DNA of 64,000 nucleotides from Capsicum annuum (lineage: Eukaryota > Streptophyta > Magnoliopsida > Solanales > Solanaceae). The stretch covers positions 29,918,480 to 29,982,479 of the forward strand of contig NC_061111.1 in NCBI RefSeq assembly GCF_002878395.1, in the 5' to 3' direction. The first letter of the stretch is position 1, and every line of letters starts with the position of its first letter. Shown here piece by piece: positions 11,832-21,787 of this stretch. Both the position numbers and the translations under genes were made by a program. The notes beneath the pieces were generated by a model that saw nothing but the letters and a program-made list of their open reading frames with translations, searched no databases and was not told the origin of the DNA.

Positions 11832-13200
11832 TGTCACGGCTTGAGATGAGGTCCTAGACAGGATGGAAATCCTAAGCTATAAAGGCCCAAGAGACTTCAT
11901 AACATGCTATCATGAACATAATTGATATTAAATAAAGGTGTGAAAGAGAAAACTAAAATACAAGTTGATCTTATGATCAAAATATATCAATGAATTTATG
12001 AAAATATAATACTCAAATTCCATCTACAAAACCTCTATTAAAGTTAACTGTCTAGGCCAGGACAAGGCCGTCGACTGGACCACAAACTAAAATAAATCAA
12101 CATACAAATAAATTGCTTTTTGAAAGATGGATGGCTCACCAACTCTATCATATCCAAATGTTCTACTGATGTGTTAGACCATGGGACTGTACCTCAGAAC
12201 TTGTAATAAAAAGGTCAATACTTGGAAATTACTGGTATGCAGAACAATCCAAAATAACATATAATTGATGCAAAATATTTGAGAGCAGTTCAAAATCAAT
12301 TTAACATAATATAGGTAAAACACATGGGAATGCTTGAAAGACTTCAAAACATTCTTGTAAAAGATCGAATCCACTCTTTGCTTTAATTTTGAGCAAGATG
12401 GTACATCCTACATTTCTAAAATCCCACGGGCTATATGAAGTACACCCTTAACTCGGAGGCAAAGACCCCAAACTAAGTTTTCCACCGAGGCTGGAGTTTT
12501 TGATCTTTACTATGCCACAAGGATTTCACTAGTGTACCATCCCCTATTTCAGGGAAAAATAAAACCCATGTCAAAAAAATATTATTTCGGGCAATGAGTT
12601 ATCTGCGATCGTGCCTTCTTTGGGTAACCATCTAACTCTCTTAAAACCCAATTTTAGCCTCTTCAAAAACGTACTTCATGCTTATAAACAATTCTTTTCT
12701 TATTTCTGTTAAGGGCATATCATAACTGGGTATTATCCTGCCCAGACTTGCAAGTCATTCATCTCATACCACATCCTATCCGTAGCCCTTCTTATTCAAA
12801 ACCACATTAATGAACACCCAAAAGATTTAAACAACAAGTGAGAGTTCTTATGTTAAATAACATATGAAACTTATCCAAGACACTCTCCTTTTAATACTAA
12901 ACCGTACGGTGGTCAATTCTTTCATAAGTTGCATGAAAACTTTTAGTTAACACAACTGAAAAATTTGGAAGTAAGGAAAGTACCCTTTCTAGAAACTCAA
13001 AAGACCATACCAATTCAACATGGATAGTAAAGCTTATAGCCCAAGCTTTTAATCATGCAGTTGAACAACCAACAACATGTATAAACAATGGATTTTACAG
13101 TAAGAGTGAGAATTTTGTGAGGCATGCTCTCTTAGCAATTTTTGAAACTCACAACCCATGTACAAATAAAAGTAATTCAAGTTTATGGAGAAATTTCATG

Positions 13201-13278
13201 AGAAACACCTACTTTCATAACAATGGGTTCACAATACATAGAAACACCTACTTTCATAACAATGGGTTCACAATACAT
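13201..13278. repeat. 39-bp tandem duplication in D 3' LTR
   Basis: Two identical 39-base units starting 'agaaacacctactttcataa'. The matching place in the D 5' LTR (about 60459-60498) has one unit, so the duplication arose after D inserted. Confidence 0.95.
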
Positions 13279-13511
13279 TCCCTTTAAATGGTTTCAAAAC
13301 CCCCTTTTCATATATACATAATCATATAGTATTAAATCTTGTTAAAAATGATAAAATTAAGCCCATGAGGTTTAGGATAGTCACACATACATTTTTTATG
13401 AACAAAAAATTGAGACCTCTTGAATCTATGCCTTGAAAGCATGACTTTTTGAAAGAAACCCTAACTTTTCTCTCTTGAAAGTGGAGAGGAGAAGGAGCAA
13501 TGAGAAACTGA

Positions 13512-13516
13512 CATAT
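13512..13516. repeat. F target-site duplication, left copy (CATAT)
   Basis: CATAT directly before TGATGTTGGG of F; repeated at 25603-25607. Confidence 0.9.
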
Positions 13517-14690
13517 TGATGTTGGGCGTATTTATACGTCGAAGCACCATAACTTACCCATGTTTTAGCTAAGTTTTGAGGATAAAATACATAATTCTTG
13601 CACTTTTAGTCTATTTTTAGTTAAGTGAGCTGACCTATGTGATTAGCATGATTTTCAGGTACTAATGAGGAAGTTTACAACACTTTGGGGACCTGTGCAA
13701 AGCAAAGGAAAACTTCACATAAAAAGGAAAGTAGCTCTTGGACTGAATGTGATACATGGGAACTTTTTCCCGGGCAAACTCAATATTTTTAAATAGTTAA
13801 CGATGAAGTAGCAATTTATTAGAGAAGGATATTAGTAAAAGCATGATTGCTGAATTTTTAGTTCATTATACACATTATTCACGATCTGTATTATTTTTGA
13901 AAATAAGGGAGACACTTAGCTTGAGGACGGAGAGAGAGAAACGCGTTTCTCTCTTATTGTCGGTAGCCATCTTTATCACCAAGATTGTTCTAAGTTTTGG
14001 TATGACGAATATGTCTATTTTGATTTCCGTTTTATTCATGCATAGCTAAGTTTATTTGTTAGGGTTATGGAAACCTTGTAGTATACTCTCTATTGCTATG
14101 GGTTTTTGAATTTATGATGTGTTAATCCACTTATATCATTACTCTCTTCATTTTGATTGAATTCTCGTGGTTGCAAACATAGGGAATGCGCTATTATAGC
14201 AATAACTTGTTCGATAGAAAATTTACTATTTGGAAAAGAGAGTGTGACGAGAAAATAGGGTTTCCAACCTCTATTTTACACATTAATGCCCTAGCAGGAT
14301 TAACTTCTTGGAGAGTTCGTACAATTGGTTATACAGTTTAGATTTGAGAGAAATAAGGTGAATAAATCCTTGATGGTTGAAAAACACTTAGATTTAGAAT
14401 TAGAATACGTCTCTCTATAAGTGCATGCATGTATAAAATCCATATTACTCATAGTTAATAGAGAAGTAGAAGCTACAAGGTGGACATAACCCTAACTTGT
14501 CATTCTCTGTGATCAAATATAATTACACATATCATCTCATCGTTACACTGATACTATTATTGTGCACGTAAACTAAACCCCCATTTCCTTGGAACCTTAG
14601 ATCAACAGTCTAATAATAATCGCAATACTTAGTGATCATAGTATTCCCTGTGGGATTCGATACCCAACCCAGTTGGGTTCTATATTTGGC
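13517..14690 (+). mobile_element. F 5' LTR (3' end deleted)
   Basis: Starts TGATGTTGGGCGTATTTATA and follows the 3' LTR base for base until 'gttgggttctatatttg' near 14686. It then departs: the 3' LTR continues for about 50 bases to ...GCGTATCA, while here Gag-coding sequence starts at once. The LTR end, primer-binding site, leader and Gag N-terminus are deleted. Confidence 0.85.
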
Positions 14691-16560
14691 AGCTGCGCAA
14701 GTACATCAACAGAATGCTGATAACCCAGGTCGGGTACCAAATCTCAATGATGAGGACCTGGGTGATGATGAGTTATTAAATCCAAGGCGTGCAGATGATG
14801 TGGCTGCACCAGTGAATAGGAATATCAATAAAGATCGTCAAGCTAGGATAAGACCCGAACGCCGAGCTGTGCAAGTTGCTTTTGATGATGATGATGATGA
14901 CTTGGATGGGGCTGGTGCCACAGGGGCTATTATTCCTCCGCCCTTGGCACCCGGAGCCAAGTTCAATATCACTAGCACCATGATCCAGCTATTACAACTC
15001 AAAGGGTTATTTGGTGGACTTGCAGGCGACGATCCGAATATGTATCTAATTAATTTTATATCAACATGCAAATCGTTTGACAATCCAGGGGTTGGATAGA
15101 ATGCAATCTGGCTGTGGTTATTTCCATTTTCTCTATCTGGAGAGGCAACTCTATGGTTAAACGGGCTAACTCCTGACTCTATTGCCAATTGGAGGCAACT
15201 GAAAGAAGCATTCCTAGAAAGATTCTTTCCGTCATCCAAGAGAGAACAATTAAGAGATGAGATAAGCAATTTCAGACAACTTCCAATTGAAGCTCTCCAT
15301 GAGACATAGGAGAGGTTCAATAAGAAGCTTATGCGGTGCCCAAATCATCAGATGACCAATGTCCACTTGATGGAAATAATATATAGGGCTTTGAACTCGG
15401 TGACTAAGCTAGTGGTAGATAATGTTGCAGGTGGGTCATTCATGGACCTTACTTTTATTGAGGCATGTGATATGCTGGATCGTATGACAAAGCAGAGTAG
15501 AGCTTGGCATACTAGGGATTCTGAGGTAGCAAGCTCTACTGTATCTATTGGCATGACGACAGAACAGAGACGAAGAGAAGAGGAACGTGACCAGGATATG
15601 GCTCATATGAAAATGCAGATGGACCTTCTTACCAAACATTTATTATCAGGGAAGACAGAAAAGGTCAAGGCTGTTTTATCACAGGGAAGAGATGACTCCA
15701 ATTTTGAGGAGGAAGCAAATTACTTGAATAATCAAGGGGTGTCCGAGGCAATGTCCAAGGAAACCAAGTTCGGAACTATTATGAAAAATCCAGATACAAG
15801 GACCGAGACCAAGGGAATTAGAAGAATAAGAATGATAAGAGCGGTTTGTATGTCCCTCCTGGAAATCATAAAGCTGCTGCACCTAGCTCTGGGAAGATGT
15901 CCATGGAGGACATGATGGCTAAACTGTTGAAAGGAGTTGAGGAAACCAATACGGGAGTAACTGAGGTAAAAAATGATTTTTCCTCAATAAATGAATTGGT
16001 TGACTCACATTCCACTTCAATAAAATAGCTGGAACAACAAATGAGTCAACTATCAGCAGCATTCAATCAAAGAAAAGCTGGCACTTTACGGAGTGACACT
16101 GTCTAAAATCCAAGAAAAGATGGATCATGCTTGGCTATTACAACCAGGAGTGGTAAGGTGTTGGAAAATCCATCCAAGGGCAAGCTTGTGGTTGATAGTA
16201 TAGAGGAGAATGTTGTTAAAGCAGATTATGATGATTCTGTAGAAGTTTTAAATCAGGATAAGAACGTCCATGATACTACACATAGATCCCAGCAGTCTGA
16301 AAAAATTGATAATGGGAAGCACAATAAAAAGGAAGTGGTGGAGAAAACTCTTCTAAATCCACCATCACCTTTTCCTCAAAGACTGAAGAAGAAAACTGAT
16401 GACACCAGGTTTAGTAAATTGATAACCATGCCGAAGCAGTTGACTATTAATGTGCCTTTGGTAGAGGCACTGGAGCAAATGCTAGGATACGCCAAATTCA
16501 TGAAGGACCTTTTGACAAAGAAAAGGGCAGCGAGCTATGAACTGGCAGATAATTTTCATT
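14632..16560 (+). pseudogene. gag: F gag (Athila type), fused to LTR, frameshifted
   Basis: Capsid/nucleocapsid gene. The open frame begins inside LTR sequence (to ~14690), then Gag proper: an acidic run of Asp codons at 14884-14901, '[20 protein letters not shown]' around 14925, '[13 protein letters not shown]' near 15000, and the Athila capsid signature 'LFPFSLSGEATLWLNGL' near 15118-15168. Stops at 15097 and 15307 and a frameshift near 15790 break it. Later segments at 15846-16028 (YVPPGNHKAAAP) and 16131-16560 (ITTRSGKVL) are in shifted frames. The same order is seen on the minus strand in A, which keeps the N-terminus missing here. No clear zinc knuckle survives. Confidence 0.85.
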
Positions 16561-16561
16561 A

Positions 16562-17356
16562 TTGCAGTCAATTGCCACGAGGTCTTTAGTACAGAAAAAG
16601 GTATATCCTGGTGCTTTCACTATTCCTTGCACGGTTGGATCTTTAGATTTTGCTAAGGCGTTATGTGATTTGGGGGCTAGCATTAATTTGATGCCACTAG
16701 CCATTTATAGACAGTTGGGGTTGGGGGATCCTACACCAACCAACATGCGGCTGGTAATGGCAGATAGGTCGGTAAAACGACCTGTTGGTATCTTATATGA
16801 TGTATTAGTGAAGGTTTCTACCTTTATCTTTCCTGCAGACTTTGTTATTTTGGATTACGAGGTGGATTTTGAGGTACCCATAATCTTGGGTCAACCTTTC
16901 CTCACAACAGGAAGTGTGCTTATTGATTTACGAGCAAATGAGCTTTTATTTCAGATGAATGATGAAGTGGTACATTTTGATGTATGCAAATCAATGAAGC
17001 AGACCAAGGATATGAATGTGTTCTCTATAGCTGATGTTTATTATGAGGATGAGAAGGAATTATCTTTAGAGAAGCAGCTTACTGTTAAGCCATTGGCTGC
17101 TGTACTTTTGAACTTCGATCATGAGGATGTTAAAAAGTACGAAGAAACTATCTGTGCTTTGATAGGAATGGGGTCGTATTCTTATGCCCCCGAGAAGCTG
17201 GACCTTGACCTTAAGAATCAACCTTCACCACCGGTGAAGCCATCCATTGAAGAACCACCGGTGCTAGAATTGAAAGAGCTACCCAGTTATCTAAGGTATG
17301 TGTTCTTGGGTAGTGGAAATACACTGCCGATTATTATTGCTACTGCATTTAGGTGA
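16562..17356 (+). CDS. F protease region and linker to RT
   Basis: Open for 264 codons. The retropepsin-like active site D-L-G-A-S is at 16667-16681 ('[11 protein letters not shown]'), followed by 'KRPVGILYDVLVKV', 'PADFVILDYEVDFEVPIILG' and 'PFLTTG', the flap and C-terminal strand of Athila proteases. The linker ends with 'ELKELPSYLRYVFLG', the usual entry into RT. It would be cut from a Gag-Pol polyprotein; no separate start is expected. It reads out of frame with the end of gag. The minus-strand A element has a matching protease fragment at 51250-51760. Confidence 0.85.
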   Translation: MQSIATRSLVQKKVYPGAFTIPCTVGSLDFAKALCDLGASINLMPLAIYRQLGLGDPTPTNMRLVMADRSVKRPVGILYDVLVKVSTFIFPADFVILDYEVDFEVPIILGQPFLTTGSVLIDLRANELLFQMNDEVVHFDVCKSMKQTKDMNVFSIADVYYEDEKELSLEKQLTVKPLAAVLLNFDHEDVKKYEETICALIGMGSYSYAPEKLDLDLKNQPSPPVKPSIEEPPVLELKELPSYLRYVFLGSGNTLPIIIATAFR

Positions 17357-18373
17357 ACAACAGGTAGAGGCTCTCATCTCTGTTCTAAAGAGGTACAAGA
17401 AAGGTATTGGTTAGACTATTACTGATATAATTGGTATCCCTCCTGGCATATGTATGCACAAGATTCAGCTCGAGGAAGATTGCGTACCCACTATTGAGCA
17501 TCAGTATCGTTTGAATCCACCTATGTAAGAGGTGGTGAAGAAAGAAATCATAAAGTGGTTAGATGCAGTGTGGTGTATCCAATCTCAGACAGTAAATGGG
17601 TGAGTCCTGTACAATGTGTGCCCAAGAAAGGGGGAATGACAGTAGTAGCAAACGACAAGAATAAGCTAATTCCACTCAGGCCTGTCACAGGGTGGAGAAT
17701 GTGCATGGATTACCAGAAGCTAAATTTATGGACGTTAAAGGACCACTTCCCAATGCCATTCATAGATCAAATGCTTGATTGATTGGCAGGAAAGGGATGG
17801 TTCTGTTTCTTGGATGGTTATTCTGGATATAATTAGATTTGCATTGCTCCTGAAGATCAGAAGAAGACTACTTTTACATGCCCATATGGTACTTTTGCAT
17901 TCAAACAAATGTCATTTGGGCTATGTAATGCACCTGCCACTTTTCAGCGGTGTATGATGTCCATTTTCTTCGATATGGTTAAAGACACCTTGGAGGTGTT
18001 TATGGATGACTTTTCGTTTGTAGGTGAGTCATTTCAGTCATGCTTAGCAAATCTGAGTATGGCTTTGCAGCGATGTGTGGAATTCAATCTGGTGCTAAAT
18101 TGGGAGAAGTGTCATTTTATGGTTAAGAAAGGCATTGTTCTCGGGCATAAGGTCTCTGAAAAGGGAATTGAAGTTGATCGAGCCAAGATTGAAGTTATCG
18201 AGATACTACCACCTCTAATTTCTGTAAAGGGGGTTCGTTGTTTTCTCAGTCATGCTGGTTTTTATCGGAGGTTTATTAAAGACATCTCCAAGATTGCAAA
18301 CCCATTATGCAAACTTTTGGAGAAGGAGGAAAAGTTTTACTTTGGTGAAGATTACATGAAGGCATTTGAATGA
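17350..18373 (+). pseudogene. F reverse transcriptase, broken
   Basis: RT copies element RNA to cDNA. Readable blocks: 'KRYKKGIG', 'IPPGICMHKIQLEEDCVPT', 'SDSKWVSPVQCVPKKGG' (17591 on), 'GWRMCMDYQKLN', 'MSFGLCNAPATFQRCM' (17909 on), then the catalytic 'VFMDDF' with both Asp codons at 18005-18010, and 'GIVLGHKVSEKGIEVDRAKI'. Stops near 17414, 17526, 17779 and 17833, with frame changes around 17575 and 17780-17910, disable it. The catalytic Asp pair itself is intact. Confidence 0.9.
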
Positions 18374-19006
18374 CTCAAAGGAAAGCTAGTTGAAGCCCCT
18401 ATTATTGTAGCACCCAATTGGTCTCTACCTTTTGAAGTTATGTGTGATGCAACTGGTGTAGCCTTGGGTGCTATACTTGGTCAGAAAAGAGAAAAGCTAT
18501 TTTATCCAATCTACTACGCGAGCAAGGCCTTGAATGGAGCATAGAAAAACTATACCGTCACTGAACAAGAGCTTCTAGCAGTTGTTTATGCTTTCAAAAA
18601 GTTCTATGCTTACTTGTTGGGAACCAAGGTAGTGGTTCATACAGATCATGCAGCTCTAAGATATCTAATGGCAAAGAAGGATGCTAAGCCAAGGCTAATT
18701 AGGTGGGAGTTATTGCTTCAAGAATTTGATTTTGAGGTAAAGGATAGAAAAGTTTGTGAAAACCAAGTAGTTGATCATGTATCTAGACTTGAGAGTCAGC
18801 ACATAGTGCAGACCGACCTTGATATTGATGATGCATTCCCCGACAAAGAAATTCTAGCAACTATGGTGGAAAACTTACCGTGGTATGCAGATTTTGCCAA
18901 CTACGTGGTGACCGAAGTGATTCCTAAGCATCTCTCCTTTCATCAAAAGAAAAAGTTCATACATGATGTGAAACATTACTTCTGGGATAAGCCTTATCTT
19001 TTTTGA
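18374..19006 (+). pseudogene. F RNase H and linker, broken
   Basis: RNase H removes RNA from the RNA/DNA hybrid. Visible: 'CDATGVALGAILGQK' (first acidic residue, ~18445), 'YPIYYASKALNGA' then a stop at 18541, '[20 protein letters not shown]' (Glu, ~18562) and '[12 protein letters not shown]' (Asp, ~18638). After it comes the Athila linker 'DHVSRLESQ' and '[12 protein letters not shown]' up to a stop at 19004. Stops at 18371 and 18541 are single-base changes. Confidence 0.85.
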
Positions 19007-20167
19007 AGATGTGTTGATGGTATTATTAGGCGGTGCATCCCAGATGTAGAGGTGCCTAGCATACTGGAAGCAAGCCATGCTTCCCAAGTTTGAGGTCACC
19101 ATGCAGGTGAATGGACGACCAAGAAAGTACTGCAGAGTGGCTACTATTGGCCTTCATCATTGAAGGATGCCTATGATTTTGTAAGAAGATGTGATCAGTG
19201 TCAGCGGCAAGGTTCTATCTCAAAGCACCATGAGATGCCCATATCCAAAATGCTTAAAGTAGAGTTATTCGATGTCTGGGGTATTGATTTCATTGGCCCA
19301 TTTGTGAGCTCATTTGGGATGAAATATATCTTAGTTGCTGTGGATTATGTATCCAAATGGGTCGAAGCAGTCGCGCTAGCTGATAATGAAGGTAAGAGTG
19401 TTGTGGCATTCTTAAAGAGAAATATCTTCTCTCATTTTGGAGTACCTCGTACCATCATAAATGATGCAGGTTCACATTTCTGCAACAAGCTGTTCAGAGC
19501 CGTATTGGCAAAGTATGGGGTTAAGCAATATAAGGTAGCTACACCGTACCACCCACAAACTAGCGAGCAGGTGGAGGTTTCAAACTAGGAAATCAAGCTG
19601 ATCCTTGCTAAGATTGTGAATGCCAGTAGGAAAGATTGGTCCAGGAAGCTGGATGATGCCTTATGGGCATATAGGACCACGTTTAAGACACCAATTGGCA
19701 TGTCACCATACCAACTGGTTTATGGAAAGGCTTGTCACTTGCCAATTGAGCTAGAACATAAAGCAATGTGGGCAATGAAGCAGCTTAACCTGAACTGGGA
19801 TGATGCTATAAATATGAGATTGGGACAGCTGAACGAGATGGATGAATTCTGTCTAAATGCATATGAAAGAGCAGATCTTTACAAGGAAAGGATGAAAAAG
19901 TACCATGATCGGAGGATTATCCAATGAAACTTTTAGAAAGGCGATTTGGTACTCCTTTTCAACTCCAGACTGAAGCTGTTTCCAGGTAATTTGAAGTCTA
20001 AATCATCTGGTCCATTCAAAATCAGCCAAGTTTACTCATCTGGAGTAGTGGAGTTAGAAAAAAATGATGTTAGTGTCTTTAAGGTGAATGGCCAAAGAGT
20101 GAATCTATATATCGGTCCAACCGACTTGATAAAATGTATAGCCAGCATATATCTTGATAAAGTCTGA
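19007..20167 (+). pseudogene. F integrase, broken
   Basis: Integrase inserts the cDNA into the genome. The N-terminal HHCC zinc domain is seen as '[18 protein letters not shown]' and 'CDQCQRQGS' (19070-19215), with a stop at 19091. The DDE core: 'WGIDFIGPF' (first Asp ~19285), '[10 protein letters not shown]' (second Asp ~19462), '[16 protein letters not shown]' (Glu ~19574; G of the usual NGQ changed). A stop at 19586 and two at 19925-19933 break it. The C-terminal part 19946-20167 ('LKSKSSGPFKI', 'FKVNGQRVNLY') is the Athila integrase tail, without a chromodomain. Confidence 0.9.
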
Positions 20168-20340
20168 GTAATCGAGATAACTATGTCATGCCGCGACAAT
20201 AAATCAAGCGCTACATGGGAGGCAACCCATCATTTTTATCATTTTTGTTTTACTAGGAGTTTGTTTTTGATAAATAAAAATTCAAAAAGAAGAGTCGAGC
20301 CACGACCAAAACTAAGGCGCTTGGTAGGAGGCAACCCATC
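20161..20340 (+). promoter_or_regulatory. conserved post-pol block with hairpin, two copies
   Basis: Right after pol comes 'agtctgagtaatcgagataa', 'catgccgcgacaataaatca', 'agcgct', then a hairpin ATGGG-aggcaa-CCCAT at 20215-20230. A second, looser copy lies at 20291-20340 (cacgaccaaaactaaggcgct then ggaggcaacccatc). The same block occurs at the same relative place in A (minus, 51187-51250) and B (minus, 55813-55880). In B the stem is a perfect 6 bp. Keeping it in elements that lost pol suggests a cis function (packaging, splicing or dimerisation); that function is inference. Confidence 0.7.
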
Positions 20341-20465
20341 CTTCTAATCATTTTTGTTGTTTTTAATTAAGTGTAGGTGCATGAAGTACAAAGGAGGAGA
20401 TTAGCCCCCAATTTTGATTTGAAAGTGAGCCATGCCAATGGTGGTAAGTCTAGGAATGATGGAGC

Positions 20466-20910
20466 ATAGGCGATAGGCTAGGCGCCGCCTATGCCAATAT
20501 GGGCGATAGGCTAGGCGCCGCCCATGCCATTGCCTATGCTCACTGCCTCACATAGGTGATAGGCTAGGCGCCGCCTATTCCAACATGGGCGATAGGCTAG
20601 GCACCGCCTATGCCAACATGGGCGATAGACTAAGCGCCGCCTATGCCATTGCCTATGCTCACTGCCTCACATAGGCGATAGGCTAGGCGCCGCCTATGCC
20701 AACATGGGCAATAGGCTAGGCGCCGCCTATGCCAACATGAGCGATAGGCTAGGCACCGCCTATGCCATTGCCTATGCTCACTGCCTCACATAGGTGATAG
20801 GCTAGGCGCCGCCTATGCCAACATAGGTGATAGGCTAGGTGCCGCCTATGCCAACATGGTCAATAGGTTAGGCGCCGCCTACTTATGCTTAGGCGATGCT
20901 ATAAGCGCCA
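20466..20910 (+). repeat. GC-rich hairpin minisatellite with 119-bp higher-order repeat
   Basis: About 11-12 units of ~33 bp with the core 'ataggctaggcgccgcctat', whose ends ATAGGC/GCCTAT are inverted, so each unit can fold. The spacer 'tgcctatgctcactgcctca' occurs at 20531, 20650 and 20769, exactly 119 bases apart, so three monomers plus a spacer form a higher-order unit repeated three times, with two extra monomers before it. It lies between pol and the extra ORF of F and is much GC-richer than its surroundings. Confidence 0.9.
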
Positions 20911-21772
20911 CCTATCAATGTGAATTTTTCCTACTAACCCATTTGTGAATGGACCAACCCGACCCATGGCTCATCCTTTAAATATATCCTCTACCCTTAA
21001 ACCCCACTAAATTTTTCTTCAACCTAAGTGCCGCCCAACCTCTCCAAGCCCTTCTCTTTTCTCATCTAATCCTGTAGGCTCACCTTCCCGATTCATCACC
21101 AAGTAAGTTGTTCTTTCATGTTCCGTAGTTGTTTTAGTGCTACGCTTATAATGGTTAACTAGATTTTGTAGTAGTGCTTGGTGATAAGAATATGATTAGT
21201 TTGTTATGATTTTTTGAAAAATACATCTCATTGAGTGAAAGGATTCTCGTAGGTTATCTTGATTTTACTCCGGCATGTATTTATTGGTATTCACTGTCGT
21301 AATTTTTTTTATTATTAAGGAGTTGAAATATTGAAGTTAAATGCATAATTTTGGGAGTTGTAAGCTTGACTATGTGAGTGACTCATTCATCGATGCAATG
21401 CTCATGGTTAGCCCAAAACATAAGATTGTGTAATTGTTTCCATGATAAGATTCCTATGTGGTAGTCTTATTCAAAGATTGCATTGCCCCAATGAAATAAA
21501 GTTGGAAATGATAGTCAAGATTACAGGACCATTGTGTGTTGCTTCTCTATATCAAACTGAGAAATTGTTATGTAAAGTGAAGGGTTGAAAGTGTGATTGA
21601 GCTAATAATGTTGTTGGCACATACCATCTAAATATATGTCGATGAAGTCTGAGTAATCGACATCACTCACTCAATTAGTTTGTGCAAACAAATTAAGTGT
21701 GAGGTGGTGCCATCACTATTTTCTTTTTTGATTATAGTGAATTTTACGACATGAGACTAACATGACCATATT
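20911..21772 (+). other. F inter-ORF region with internal PPT-like sequence and splice-acceptor-like site
   Basis: No gene. At 21645-21660 'aagtctgagtaatcga' repeats the sequence at the end of pol (20160-20175). At 21686-21706 'caaacaaattaagtgtgagg' resembles the F polypurine tract at 24362-24384. A pyrimidine run followed by ATTATAG at 21719-21737 is a good splice-acceptor match 50 bases before the next ORF. Together these suggest how the 3' ORF could be expressed, but none is proved. Confidence 0.45.
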
Positions 21773-21787
21773 ATGATCTCAGGTAAC

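Larger units (their letters stand above)
11832..13516 (-). mobile_element. D 3' LTR, first segment
   Basis: Reads TGTCACGG... in the given orientation (LTR 3' terminus on the minus strand ...CCGTGACA). Clear homology to 59094-60733 in the same orientation, for example 'gcagaacaatccaaaataac' at about 12239 and 59503. The LTR continues at 25608 after the F insertion. One segment carries a tandem duplication (13201-13278) absent from the 5' LTR. Confidence 0.85.

Noticed and set aside
20466..20910. CRISPR-like array
   Set aside because: Units touch or share near-identical spacers, the spacer is itself repeated every 119 bases, and the setting is a plant retrotransposon; it is a minisatellite.
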